This document shows, piece after piece, positions 44,321 through 53,157 of a DNA stretch of 64,000 nucleotides. The notes under the pieces were generated by a model. That model saw only the letters and a program-made list of their open reading frames with translations. It had not been told where the DNA came from and ran no database searches. This DNA is from Methylobacterium radiotolerans JCM 2831 (GTDB lineage Bacteria > Pseudomonadota > Alphaproteobacteria > Rhizobiales > Beijerinckiaceae): NCBI RefSeq assembly GCF_000019725.1, contig NC_010505.1:5254001-5318000 (forward strand), read 5' to 3'. The position numbers and the translations under genes are program-made. Position 1 is the first letter of the stretch, and the number at the start of each line of letters is the position of its first letter.

Positions 44321-45196
44321 ATGCGCGACATCCCGGAGGCCTTCGCGGCCCATCTCGCCGGCGGCGTGACCACCCTGTGCCGCTGCTGGTCCCTGCGGCG
44401 GCGGGACGGGCTCGCCCTCGGCTTCACCGACCACGACCGCGACCTCACCGTCGCGGGCCTCGTCCACGCCGCCCGCACCGGCCTGGAGGCGGCCGAGGCC
44501 GGCGCCGAGCTCGGCTTCGCGGTCTCGGGCGGCGACGTCGCCGGGGCGCTCAGCGGCCTCGGCCTCACCGAGGCGGACATCGCCGGCGGCCTCTACGACG
44601 GCGCCGCCGTGGAGACCTGGCTGGTCGACTGGACCGAGCCCGAGACCCGGCTCCTCCTCGACGTCGCCACGATCGGCGAGGTGCGCCGCGACGGGGACGC
44701 CTTCGTGGCCGAGCTGCGCGGCCTGACGCACCGGCTCGGCGCCGAGCGGGGCCGCACCTACCGGGCGACCTGCGGCGCCGATCTCGGGGACGGGCGCTGC
44801 CGCGTCGACCGCGGCGCGTGGACGACCGCCGGCCGGGTGACCGGCGTCCCGGAGCCGGCCACGCTCGCGGCGACGCTCGCCGGACCGTTCGCGGACGGCC
44901 TGTTCACCGGCGGGCGGCTGACCTGGACCACGGGCGCCAATGCCGGGCTCGCGGCGGATGTGCGCCTCCAACTCGGGCCGCTGATCGAGCTCTGGACCGC
45001 GCCGCCCCGGCCGGTCGATCCCGGCGACGGGTTCAGCCTCACGGCCGGGTGCGACAAGCGCCTCGCCACCTGCCGCGACCGCTTCGCCAACGCGGTCAAT
45101 TTCCAGGGCTTCCCGCACATGCCCGGCAACGACGCGGTGATGCGGTCGGTCCCGGGCTCGGACCACGTCCTCGACGGCGGGAGCCTGTTCCGATGA
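44321..45196 (+). CDS. GTA DUF2163 hub protein (gp13)
   Basis: 291 residues. CRCWSLRRRDGLALGFTDHD, LTHRLGAERGRTYRATCGAD and LATCRDRFANAVNFQGFPHM are diagnostic of DUF2163 with the phage_BR0599-like C-terminus. Four Cys (TCGADLGDGRC and AGCDKRLATC) are spaced like the cluster ligands reported for the RcGTA hub, so an Fe-S cluster is plausible. Its TGA overlaps the ATG of the next gene (ATGA). Confidence 0.92.
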   Translation: MRDIPEAFAAHLAGGVTTLCRCWSLRRRDGLALGFTDHDRDLTVAGLVHAARTGLEAAEAGAELGFAVSGGDVAGALSGLGLTEADIAGGLYDGAAVETWLVDWTEPETRLLLDVATIGEVRRDGDAFVAELRGLTHRLGAERGRTYRATCGADLGDGRCRVDRGAWTTAGRVTGVPEPATLAATLAGPFADGLFTGGRLTWTTGANAGLAADVRLQLGPLIELWTAPPRPVDPGDGFSLTAGCDKRLATCRDRFANAVNFQGFPHMPGNDAVMRSVPGSDHVLDGGSLFR

Positions 45197-45777
45197 GCGC
45201 GATGCGGCGGGAGATCGGCCGAGAGATCGGTGTCGCGGCGCTCGGCGAGGCGCGGCTGTGGCTGGGCACCCCCTACCGCCACCAGGCGTCGCTGCGCGGC
45301 GTGGGCTGCGACTGCCTGGGCCTGCTGCGCGGGGTCTGGCGCGGGCTCTACGGCGCCGAGCCCGAGGCGCCGCCGCCCTATTCCGGCACCTGGGCGGAAT
45401 CGGCCGCGCCCGGGACCGACCCCCTGACCGAGGCGGCCGCCCGCCACCTCGTGCCGGTGCCGGATAGGCCCGCGGCCTGCGCGCCGCGGCCGGGCGACGT
45501 CCTGCTCTTCGCCTTCCGCCGCCACCTGCCGGCCCGCCACTGCGCCATCGCCACCGGCGACGGCGCGATGATCCACGCCCACGACGGGGCGGCGGTCGCC
45601 GAGGTGGCGCTGACCGCGTGGTGGCGGCGGCACGCGACGGGGGTGTTCCGGTTTCCGGAGGTCCCCACAGGCCGCGGCGACGCGGAGTCCGACCTGCAGC
45701 CCGGCCCCGGTGAGCGCCGAGGCCGGCGTGTCGCGGGCGAGTCGGTCGATCCCGGAGCCCCGTCATGGCGACGCTGA
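45193..45777 (+). CDS. GTA NlpC/P60 peptidase (gp14)
   Basis: 194 residues from ATG 45193 (ATGA overlap with gp13). GTPYRHQASLRGVGCDCLGL holds the NlpC/P60 nucleophile (Cys41 in the DCLGL motif) and PARHCAIATGDG the catalytic His. Such tail peptidases cut peptidoglycan stems to let DNA enter. The C-terminus overlaps the megatron start by 13 bases and is Arg-rich. Matches RcGTA gp14, a cell-wall peptidase. Confidence 0.92.
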   Translation: MSAMRREIGREIGVAALGEARLWLGTPYRHQASLRGVGCDCLGLLRGVWRGLYGAEPEAPPPYSGTWAESAAPGTDPLTEAAARHLVPVPDRPAACAPRPGDVLLFAFRRHLPARHCAIATGDGAMIHAHDGAAVAEVALTAWWRRHATGVFRFPEVPTGRGDAESDLQPGPGERRGRRVAGESVDPGAPSWRR

Positions 45778-48700
45778 TCCTGTCCTCGGCCGGCGCGGCC
45801 GCGGGCACCGCCCTCGGCGGCCCGATCGGCGGCCTGGTCGGGCGGGCGCTCGGCTCGGTCGCGGGCGCGGCCCTCGGCGGCGCCCTGTCGGGGTCCGGGC
45901 GGCACGCGCGCCTCGTCGAGGGGCCGCGGCTCGCGGACGTCGCCGGGCTCACCTCCACCGAGGGCGATCCGATCCCCCGGGTCTACGGGCGGGCGCGGAT
46001 CGGCGGCACCCTGATCTGGGCGACCCGTCCGCTGGAGCTCGCCAACACCGCGGTGCAGCGCGCCGCCGCACCCGCCAAGGGCGTGGGCGGCCTGGCGGGC
46101 GGCCCGAAGACCGTCTCGACCCGCTACAGCTACTTCGCCAACCTCGCGGTCGGCCTGTGCGAGGGCGAGATCGCCTGCGTCCGCCGGATCTGGGCGGACG
46201 GCCGGGAGATCGACCAGGCCGGCCTGACCCTGCGGGTCCATACCGGCGGCCCCGGCCAGGAGCCGGACCCGCTGATCGTCGCCAAGGAGGGGGCCGGGGA
46301 CGCGCCGGCCTATCGCGGCCTCGCCTACGTGGTGTTCGAGAACCTGGCCCTCGCGGCCTTCGGCAACCGCGTCCCGCAATTCGCCTTCGAGGTGATCCGC
46401 CCGGTCAACGGCCTGTTCGACCGGGTGCGCGCCGTCGACCTGATCCCCGGCGCCAGCGAGTTCGGCCTCGATCCGGACCGCGTCACCGTCGATCTCGGGC
46501 TCGGCCGCACCGAGGCCGCCAACCGGCACCAGCTCCAGCGCGGCACCGACGTCGTCGCCTCGCTCGACGCCCTCCAGACACTCTGCCCGAACCTGCGCCG
46601 GGTCGCCGTGGTGGCGACGTGGTTCGGCACCGACCTGCGGGCGGGATCCTGCCGGGTGGTGCCCAAGGTCGAGGCCGCCGACAAGCGCGCCCGGCCGGAG
46701 GATTGGCGGGTCGCCGGGATCACCCGCGACCGGGCCGAGACGGTCTCGACCCTGCCGGACGGCAGCCCCGCCTACGGCGGCACCCCGGCGGATGCGGGCC
46801 TGACCCGGCTGGTGGCCGAGCTGGCGCGAAGGGGGCTCGCGGTGTCGCTCTACCCGTTCGTCATGATGGACGTGCCGGCCGGCAACGCGCTGCCCGATCC
46901 GCACAGCCCCGGCGCCGCGCAGCCCGCCTATCCCTGGCGCGGCCGCATCACCTGCGATCCGGCTCCCGGCGTTCCGGGGAGCCCGGACGGCACCGCCGCG
47001 GCCGACGCGCAGGTCGCGGCCTTCTTCGCGGGCGGCTACCGCGCCGCGGTCCTGCACTACGCCGACCTCGCGGCCGGCTGGGCGGCCTCGGGCGCGCCGC
47101 TCGCGGCCTTCGTGATCGGCAGCGAGCTCGTCGGCCTGACCCGGGTGCGCGGCGCGGCCGGCTACCCGGCGGTGCGCGCGCTGCGCGACCTCGCCGCCGC
47201 GCTCCGCGACCGCCTCGGCCCGGCGGTCACCCTGGTCTACGGCGCGGACTGGACCGAGTACGGCGCCCATGTCGGCGACGGCGGCGCCACGGTGCGCTTC
47301 CCCCTCGACGACCTGTTCGCCGACCCGAATATCGGCGCCGTCGGGATCGACTGGTACCCGCCCGTCTCCGACTGGCGCGACGACCCGGACCACGCCGACC
47401 TCGCGGTGACCGGCGACATCGCCGACCGGGCCTATCTGAAGGCCCGGGGCGCGTCCGGCGAGGCCTTCGACTGGTACTACGCCGACGCGTCCGACCGCGC
47501 CGCCCAGCGGCGCCGGCCGATCACCGACGGCGCCGCCGGCAAGCCCTGGATCTACCGGGCCAAGGACCTCGTCGCGTGGTGGTCGAGCCCGCACGTGGAG
47601 CGCGACGGCGGCGTCGAGACCCGCACCACCGCCTGGGTGCCGGCCGGCAAGCCGATCTGGCTCACCGAGATCGGCGTGCCGGCGGTGGACAAGGGCACCA
47701 ACGGCCCCAACGTCTTCCCGGACCCGAAATCGTCCGAGAGCGCCTTCCCGCCGGAATCCCGCGCCCTGCGCGACGAGCTGATCCAGCTCCGCGGGCTGGA
47801 GGCCGTGATCGCCCGGTTCGACCCGGCCGTGCCGGGCTTCCGGGAGGCCGACAACCCGGTCTCGCCGGTCTACGGCGGCCGCATGGTCGATCCCGACGGG
47901 ATCTTCGTCTGGGCCTGGGACGCGCGGCCCTTCCCCGCCTTCCCGACGGTGCGGGGCGTGTGGGCCGACGCCGCCAACTGGCGCGTCGGCCACTGGATCA
48001 CCGGCCGGATCGAGGGCTGCGACCTCGACCTGCTGGTCCTGAAGATCCTCGCGGATTTCGGCTTCGACGCGCCGGTCTCCGTGGAGGCCGCCGCCTATCT
48101 CGACGGCTACGTGATCGACCGGCCGCTCACGGCGCGGGGCGCCCTGGAGACCCTGGCGCAGGTCTACGGCCTCGACGTCTCGGCGGTGGCCGGGACCCTG
48201 CGGCTGCGCGGTCCCCGCCGCGACCGGCCCGCGGTCCTGGCCGAGGCCGACCTCGTCCGGCTGTCCGAGGACCGGCCGGTCCTGCACCAGGTCCGGGCCG
48301 AGGAGAGCGCCCTGCCGCGCTCCGTGGAGCTCGGGATCACCGATTCCGAGAGCCCGGATTACCGCCGCGCCGCGGCCTCGGCCGTGCGGCCCGCCGGCCA
48401 GCGGCGGCGCGAGACCAGGATCGAGGCGGCGATCGTCACCCGCCGCGAGACCGGCGACGGCCTCGCCGAGGCGCTGCTCGACCGGCTGATCGCGGCCCGC
48501 GACGGCGCGGTGTTCACCGTGAGCCCGCGCCGGGTCGAGCTGGAGCCCGGCGACCTCGTGGCGGTGCCGGCCGACGTGCCCGGCGGCACGGTCCTGCGCC
48601 GGATCGACCGGATCGACGACGCGCCCACGGGCCGCCGGATCGAGGCGAGCGGCGTGCCGCCCCGGGCGGGGCCCGGGCGCGGGGTGCCCCGCCCGATGGC

Positions 48701-49673
48701 CCAGGCGGCGGTGGCGCCGCCCGCCTTCCCGGGACCGCCGCTCGCCCTCGCCCTCGACCTGCCGGTCGACCGCGGCGACCCGGTCACCCTGCAATACTGC
48801 GCGGTGGCGGCCGAGCCCTGGCCCGGCGCGGTCGCGATCTGGCGCGCCGCGGGCGACGGGCCGCTCGCCCTGCACCGCGTCGTCGACTACCCGGCCTGCC
48901 TCGGGCGCACCCTGTCGGCGCTGCCGGCCGGCCCGCTCTGGCGGATCCAGAGGGGCGTCCACCTCGACGTCGCCCTGCGGCGCGGCGCGGCCCTCGCGTC
49001 GATCGGGGAGGGGGCGATGCTCGCTGGGGGCAACCTGTTCGCCCTGCTCGGCGCGGACGGAGCCGTGGAGCTGCTCGGCGCCGCGTCCGCGGTCCTGACC
49101 GGGCCCGACACCTACCGGCTGTCCGGCTTCCTGCGCGGGCTCGCGGGCAGCGAGGCGGCGGCGGGGCGCGTCAGCCCGGCGGGGAGCCTGATCGTGCGCC
49201 TCGACGACGGCGCCGTGACGCCCCTGGTCGACCGGCTGGACGAGGTCGGCCGCGCGTTCCGCTACCGGATCGGGCCGGCGGACAGCGATCCGGCCGATCC
49301 GGCCGTCACCGAGCTCACCGCCGCGGCCGGCCTCGCGGCCCTGACGCCCCTGCGGCCGGTCCACCTGCGCGCGCGGCGCGCGGCGGACGGCGTGCGGCTC
49401 TCCTGGATCCGCCGGGACCGCCGCGACGGCGACGCCTGGGAGCCGGCCGAGATCCCGCTCGACGAGCCGGACGCCTACGCCGTGACGGTGTTCTCCGCCG
49501 CCGGCGCGGCCCTGCGCACGCTCCGATCCGCGGCGCAGCACTGTCTCTACGGGGACGAGGCGGCCGATTTCGGCGGGGCCCAGACGCATCTCGACGTGGC
49601 CGTGACGCAGATCGGGCCGGTCGCCGGCCCCGGCCCCGCCTGCCGCGCCCGAATCCCCGTCCGTTCGGCCTGA
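45765..49673 (+). CDS. GTA megatron / host specificity protein (gp15)
   Basis: 1302 residues. The N-terminal glycine-rich membrane-like stretch (TALGGPIGGLVGRALGSVAG) and VYGRARIGGTLIWATRPLEL are typical of RcGTA gp15. The centre has a TIM-barrel-like glycoside-hydrolase segment (FVIGSELVGLTRVRG, VYGADWTEYG, GIDWYPPVSDW, WLTEIGVPAVDKG; the GTA_TIM family), and the second half carries tail-hub modules (Phage-tail_3 like). It forms the tail needle and presumably contacts the host envelope. Single intact frame, no break seen. Confidence 0.94.
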   Translation: MATLILSSAGAAAGTALGGPIGGLVGRALGSVAGAALGGALSGSGRHARLVEGPRLADVAGLTSTEGDPIPRVYGRARIGGTLIWATRPLELANTAVQRAAAPAKGVGGLAGGPKTVSTRYSYFANLAVGLCEGEIACVRRIWADGREIDQAGLTLRVHTGGPGQEPDPLIVAKEGAGDAPAYRGLAYVVFENLALAAFGNRVPQFAFEVIRPVNGLFDRVRAVDLIPGASEFGLDPDRVTVDLGLGRTEAANRHQLQRGTDVVASLDALQTLCPNLRRVAVVATWFGTDLRAGSCRVVPKVEAADKRARPEDWRVAGITRDRAETVSTLPDGSPAYGGTPADAGLTRLVAELARRGLAVSLYPFVMMDVPAGNALPDPHSPGAAQPAYPWRGRITCDPAPGVPGSPDGTAAADAQVAAFFAGGYRAAVLHYADLAAGWAASGAPLAAFVIGSELVGLTRVRGAAGYPAVRALRDLAAALRDRLGPAVTLVYGADWTEYGAHVGDGGATVRFPLDDLFADPNIGAVGIDWYPPVSDWRDDPDHADLAVTGDIADRAYLKARGASGEAFDWYYADASDRAAQRRRPITDGAAGKPWIYRAKDLVAWWSSPHVERDGGVETRTTAWVPAGKPIWLTEIGVPAVDKGTNGPNVFPDPKSSESAFPPESRALRDELIQLRGLEAVIARFDPAVPGFREADNPVSPVYGGRMVDPDGIFVWAWDARPFPAFPTVRGVWADAANWRVGHWITGRIEGCDLDLLVLKILADFGFDAPVSVEAAAYLDGYVIDRPLTARGALETLAQVYGLDVSAVAGTLRLRGPRRDRPAVLAEADLVRLSEDRPVLHQVRAEESALPRSVELGITDSESPDYRRAAASAVRPAGQRRRETRIEAAIVTRRETGDGLAEALLDRLIAARDGAVFTVSPRRVELEPGDLVAVPADVPGGTVLRRIDRIDDAPTGRRIEASGVPPRAGPGRGVPRPMAQAAVAPPAFPGPPLALALDLPVDRGDPVTLQYCAVAAEPWPGAVAIWRAAGDGPLALHRVVDYPACLGRTLSALPAGPLWRIQRGVHLDVALRRGAALASIGEGAMLAGGNLFALLGADGAVELLGAASAVLTGPDTYRLSGFLRGLAGSEAAAGRVSPAGSLIVRLDDGAVTPLVDRLDEVGRAFRYRIGPADSDPADPAVTELTAAAGLAALTPLRPVHLRARRAADGVRLSWIRRDRRDGDAWEPAEIPLDEPDAYAVTVFSAAGAALRTLRSAAQHCLYGDEAADFGGAQTHLDVAVTQIGPVAGPGPACRARIPVRSA

Positions 49674-49691
49674 CCGCCCGGGAGCTGCCCC

Positions 49692-50948
49692 ATGTCCGAC
49701 GCCACGCCCCTTCTCGGCCTGCCGCTGATCGCCGCGAGCCAGGCGCAGAAGCACGTCACCCACAACGAGGCGCTCGCCCTCCTCGACGCGCTGGTCCAGC
49801 TCGCCTGCCTGGACAAGGACCTCGCGGCGCCGCCGCCGGGCCCCGCGGAGGGCGACCGCTACCTCGTGACCGCCGACGCGCCCGGGGGCGCCTGGGCGGG
49901 GCTCGCGGGCCAGGTGGTGCGCTACGCCGACGGGATCTGGACCGGCGCGGCGCCGCGGGCCGGCTGGCTCGCCTGGCTGGTCGACGAGGCCGACCTCTAC
50001 GTCTTCGACGGGGCCGCCTGGACGAGCCTCCGCCGGGCGCTGACGGCGCTCCAGAGCGTCGGCCGCCTCGGGATCAACACGGCGGCCGACGCCAGCAACC
50101 GCCTCGCGGTGAAGTCCGATTCCGCCCTCCTGACCTGGGACGACGCCACGCCGGGCACCGGCGACATGCGGGTCTCCGTCAACCGGAAATCCGCCGCCCG
50201 CGACGCCGCCCTGGTCTTCGAGACCGGCTACGCGGCGCGGGCGCTGCTGGGCAACCTCGGGAGCGACGACTTCACCCTGAAGGTCTCGCCCGACGGGGCC
50301 GCCTTCGCCACGGCGCTCACGGCGTCGGCGCGGACCGGCGGGATCGACTTCGCCTCGGCCGAGACCGCGCTCGCGGCCGCCCCCACCACCGACCTCGGCG
50401 CGGCCGGCACCCGGCGCGTCCTCGTCACCGGCGCCGGGCGGATCGCGAGCTTCGGCGCCGCGGCCGACCGGGAGCGGCTCGTGCGCTTCTCGGGCGCCGC
50501 GACCCTGGTCCACGATCCCGAGGCGCTGGCGCTGCCGACCCGGGCCGACCTCGTCACGGCCCCCGACGAAACCTGCATCGCCACCTCGGACGCGGCGGGC
50601 CGCTGGCGCGTGCGCCACTACCAGCGCGCCGACGGGACGCCGCTCGCGGCCGGCGCGCAGGCGCTCGGCGCGAACGGATCGATCCGGCTCCCGGGCGGCC
50701 TGATCGCGCAATGGGGGCTCGTCACCGCCGCCGAGGCGGATGTCGCGGTGGCGTTCGGCATCGCCTTCCCGGGGAGCTGCCTCGGCGTCTGGGCGCAGCC
50801 GGTCGCCGGCGCCGGCGACGCGCTCCACGCCGCGCAGGTCAGCGACGTCGCGGCCACCGGGTTCACGCTCCGCACCCGCCGCGCGGCGGCCGGCTCGGTG
50901 GCGGGCGTCGGGTCGGTGCCGACCTACTGGCTGGCGCTGGGCGCGTGA
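49692..50948 (+). CDS. DUF2793 tail fibre-like protein
   Basis: 418 residues. The N-terminal ~110 residues (LGLPLIAASQAQKHVTHNEA, EGDRYLVTADAPGGAWAGLA, ADLYVFDGAAWTSL) are DUF2793, common after gp15 in GTAs and in prophage tails. The rest is beta-rich and ends in a jelly-roll-like piece (GGLIAQWGLVTAAEADVAVA). Likely a receptor-binding accessory fibre or adhesin; in RcGTA such accessory fibres are encoded outside the main cluster. 18 bp after gp15. Confidence 0.82.
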   Translation: MSDATPLLGLPLIAASQAQKHVTHNEALALLDALVQLACLDKDLAAPPPGPAEGDRYLVTADAPGGAWAGLAGQVVRYADGIWTGAAPRAGWLAWLVDEADLYVFDGAAWTSLRRALTALQSVGRLGINTAADASNRLAVKSDSALLTWDDATPGTGDMRVSVNRKSAARDAALVFETGYAARALLGNLGSDDFTLKVSPDGAAFATALTASARTGGIDFASAETALAAAPTTDLGAAGTRRVLVTGAGRIASFGAAADRERLVRFSGAATLVHDPEALALPTRADLVTAPDETCIATSDAAGRWRVRHYQRADGTPLAAGAQALGANGSIRLPGGLIAQWGLVTAAEADVAVAFGIAFPGSCLGVWAQPVAGAGDALHAAQVSDVAATGFTLRTRRAAAGSVAGVGSVPTYWLALGA

Positions 50949-50970
50949 GCGCCCGACCCCGCGGCCGCCG

Positions 50971-51531
50971 TCATTCCGGGCCTGCGCCGAGGGCCCGGAG
51001 CATCGCCGGCTCCACCGCCGCGTAGCCCGCGCCGTTGAGGTGGATGCCGTCGTCGGTGAACTCGCGCCGGAGCGCGCCCGCCTCCGTGGCGAGCGGCGGC
51101 CCGTAATCGACGAGGCGGGCCGCACCCGCCGCGCAGTAGGCGCGCAGCCACCCATTCAGGGCGCGGATCCGCGCCACCGGCCGCAGCTCGGGGCGCCAGC
51201 CCCAGAAGTCGCTCGGCATCACGGTGCCGATCGTGAGCGGCAGCCCGGCCGCGAAGGCCATCCGCCCCATGGCCATGATGTTCCCGGCGATCGCCCGGTC
51301 CGGGACCGGGCCGCCGATCTCCGCGATGTCGTTGATCCCGCACATCAGGTGAACGCCCCGGGCCCCGGCCGCGTCGCGCAGGAAGCGCGCCCGGATCTGC
51401 CCGCTCGTCTCGCCCGGGACGCCCCGGGCCACGAAGCCGTGGCGCGCGAAGGTCTCGGCCCGCACCGCGCCCCAGGCGGCGGTGATCGAGTCGCCGATGA
51501 ACACGAGCGGCCGGTCCTGTCCGCGTCCCAC
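50971..51531 (-). CDS. SGNH/GDSL hydrolase
   Basis: 186 residues. Block I FIGDSITAAWG with nucleophile Ser, block III GINDIAEIG with Asn, and block V TDDGIHLNGAGY with Asp and His form the SGNH set. Acts on esters, e.g. acyl or acetyl groups on lipids or polysaccharides. Antisense between DUF2793 and the lysozyme gene. No signal peptide seen. Could modify envelope acetylation; that is inference. Confidence 0.87.
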   Translation of the reverse strand: MGRGQDRPLVFIGDSITAAWGAVRAETFARHGFVARGVPGETSGQIRARFLRDAAGARGVHLMCGINDIAEIGGPVPDRAIAGNIMAMGRMAFAAGLPLTIGTVMPSDFWGWRPELRPVARIRALNGWLRAYCAAGAARLVDYGPPLATEAGALRREFTDDGIHLNGAGYAAVEPAMLRALGAGPE

Positions 51532-51610
51532 GCATCCCCCTCGGCGCTGCCCACGGCGCGGGCCGCCTTAGCCCGGCGCGACCGGGGAGGCCAGTTTCCG
51601 GAGCACGCCC

Positions 51611-52174
51611 ATGCCCGAACCCAGGCCCGAACCCAGGCCCGAACCCAGGCCCGAACCCAGGCCCGAACCTGGGCCCATGCCGCCTCCCGTTCCGGCCGCG
51701 CAGGAGCCCTTCGCCGCCGCCTGCCGCCGCCTCGGCCCGCGGCTGATGCGCGATCTCGGCCTGAGCGAGCTCCAGGCCGCCGGCCTGCTCGGCAATCTCG
51801 GCCGCGAGACCGGCGGGTTCCGCCACCTCCAGGAGGTCACGCCCGCGGTGCCGGGCTCCCGCGGCGGCTGGGGACTCGCCCAGTGGACCGGGTCCCGGCG
51901 CGTCGCCATGGAGACGTGGTGCCGGGCGCGCGGCCTCGATCCCGCCGATCCCGAGGCGGGCTACGGCTATCTCTGCGCCGAGCTGCGCGGGCCCGAGGCG
52001 CCGGCCCTCGCCGCCCTGCGGGCCACCACCACCCTCGCGTCCGCCACCGCGGCGGTCTGGCGCCGCTACGAGCGGCCCGGCGTCGTGGCGGCGAGAGACC
52101 GCCTCGCCTGGGCCCGCCGGGCCCTCGCCGCCCTGCGCGACGCCCCCGCCGCCCCGCCGCCGGGCAGCCCCTGA
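51611..52174 (+). CDS. Phage tail-tip lysozyme domain protein
   Basis: 187 residues. The first 22 are an unusual MPEPRPEPRPEPRPEP tail encoded by a 12-base tandem repeat. The domain from AACRRLGPRLMRDLGLSELQ through AAGLLGNLGRETGGFRHLQE (catalytic Glu) to WGLAQWTGSRRVAMETWCRA matches the Phage_lysozyme2/tail-lysozyme family (PF18013), muramidases on phage tails. Start could also be the internal MPPPVPAAQ. First gene of a probable lysis module with the three small genes downstream. Confidence 0.85.
   Translation: MPEPRPEPRPEPRPEPRPEPGPMPPPVPAAQEPFAAACRRLGPRLMRDLGLSELQAAGLLGNLGRETGGFRHLQEVTPAVPGSRGGWGLAQWTGSRRVAMETWCRARGLDPADPEAGYGYLCAELRGPEAPALAALRATTTLASATAAVWRRYERPGVVAARDRLAWARRALAALRDAPAAPPPGSP
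51614..51673 (+). repeat. 12-bp coding tandem repeat at the lysozyme N-terminus
   Basis: Four exact CCCGAACCCAGG units (51614-51661) and a variant CCCGAACCTGGG encode the repeated Pro-Glu-Pro-Arg. Confidence 0.85.
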
Positions 52175-52233
52175 CCCGCCGCACCCGATCCCGAGCCGGC
52201 CGGGTCCGCCGCGCGCAACCACGGAGTCCAACG

Positions 52234-52755
52234 ATGACGCACCGTATCCGGACGGCCCTCGCCCTGGCCGTCACGAGCCTGCCGCTCGCCGCGCCCGCGA
52301 TCGCGGCCCCCTCCGCGTCCGCCGCCGGCCCGGCGCTCCCGTGGGGCGACTGGCTCGCCGGGCTGCTCCAGCCGGTCACGGCCGCCCTCGTGCCGCTCGC
52401 CGCCGCCGCCGTCACCGCCGGCATCGCCCGGGTCGCGCCCTGGGCCGCCTCCGTGCTCACCCGCGACCGGATCGAGGCCGCGATCCGTGCCGGGGCCGAG
52501 TTCGGCCAGAACGCCGTGGCCGGCGCCGCCCGGGGCCGGACCGTCAGCGCCGATCTCGGCGCCGCGGTGGTGGCCGCCGGCGCCCGGCACGTCCTCGCCA
52601 CCGCCCCCGCGCACGTCGTGCGGAAAGCGGGCGGACCCGCGGGCGTGGCCGCGCGGATCTTCCGGGCGCTGCCGCTCGACCCGGAGGCGAGCGCCGCCAA
52701 CGTCCTCGCGCCGGCGCTCGCGCAGCTGCGCGGGGCGGACACGCGCCCGGCCTGA
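52234..52755 (+). CDS. Hypothetical exported/membrane protein of the lysis-like module
   Basis: 173 residues from ATG 52234 (GGAGTCC upstream). A signal peptide (IRTALALAVTSLPLAAPAIA) is followed by a second hydrophobic segment (VTAALVPLAAAAVTAGIARV) and a helical soluble part (RIEAAIRAGAEFGQNAVAGA) resembling LLH-type phage holin proteins in layout. Lies 60 bp after the tail lysozyme gene on the same strand. Holin function is inferred from layout and context only. Confidence 0.6.
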   Translation: MTHRIRTALALAVTSLPLAAPAIAAPSASAAGPALPWGDWLAGLLQPVTAALVPLAAAAVTAGIARVAPWAASVLTRDRIEAAIRAGAEFGQNAVAGAARGRTVSADLGAAVVAAGARHVLATAPAHVVRKAGGPAGVAARIFRALPLDPEASAANVLAPALAQLRGADTRPA

Positions 52756-52811
52756 AGCCGGGCGTCGCCGCTCCGGCGGCACAGGGGGGCCGTGAGACAG
52801 GGAACATCACC

Positions 52812-53156
52812 ATGAAGCCCCTCCGCACCGGGACGCGGCGGTCCGCGCCCCCCGAGGACGCGGCCGGCCCCGGGGTCGCCCTCGGCGGGCGGCCCCGGAC
52901 GATCCGCTTCCCGCCCGTCTGGCACGCGTGGTTCGCCCGCCAGTCCGAGCCGCGCCTCGCCGCCCTCGACGAGCTGGTCGACGCGCATCTCGAGCGCCGC
53001 GCGCTGCGCCGCTACCTGCGCCGGCTCAAGCACGCGACGGTGTTCGCCTTCGTCGCCGCGGCGGCGGCCGCGCACTGGTTCTCTGACCAGGTCGCGTGGC
53101 TCGCCGCGCACATCCCGGCCCTGCGGGCCCTCTGGAAGCTGCTGACGGGAGCGTGA
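52812..53156 (+). CDS. Hypothetical small protein with one membrane segment
   Basis: 114 residues. Basic N-terminal region with TIRFPPVWHAWFARQSEPRL, then ALDELVDAHLERRALRRYLR, and one hydrophobic stretch ATVFAFVAAAAAAHWFSDQV near the C-terminus. One transmembrane helix after a basic helix would suit a holin or holin-associated protein beside a lysozyme, but no family was recognised. Confidence 0.6.
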   Translation: MKPLRTGTRRSAPPEDAAGPGVALGGRPRTIRFPPVWHAWFARQSEPRLAALDELVDAHLERRALRRYLRRLKHATVFAFVAAAAAAHWFSDQVAWLAAHIPALRALWKLLTGA

Positions 53157-53157
53157 G

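Noticed and set aside
45378..51155. Very long minus-strand open frame (over 1,900 codons)
   Set aside because: It is antisense to the megatron and tail genes, Arg/Gly/Asp-rich and without domains: a GC-bias artefact. Many other long antisense frames in the window are of the same kind.
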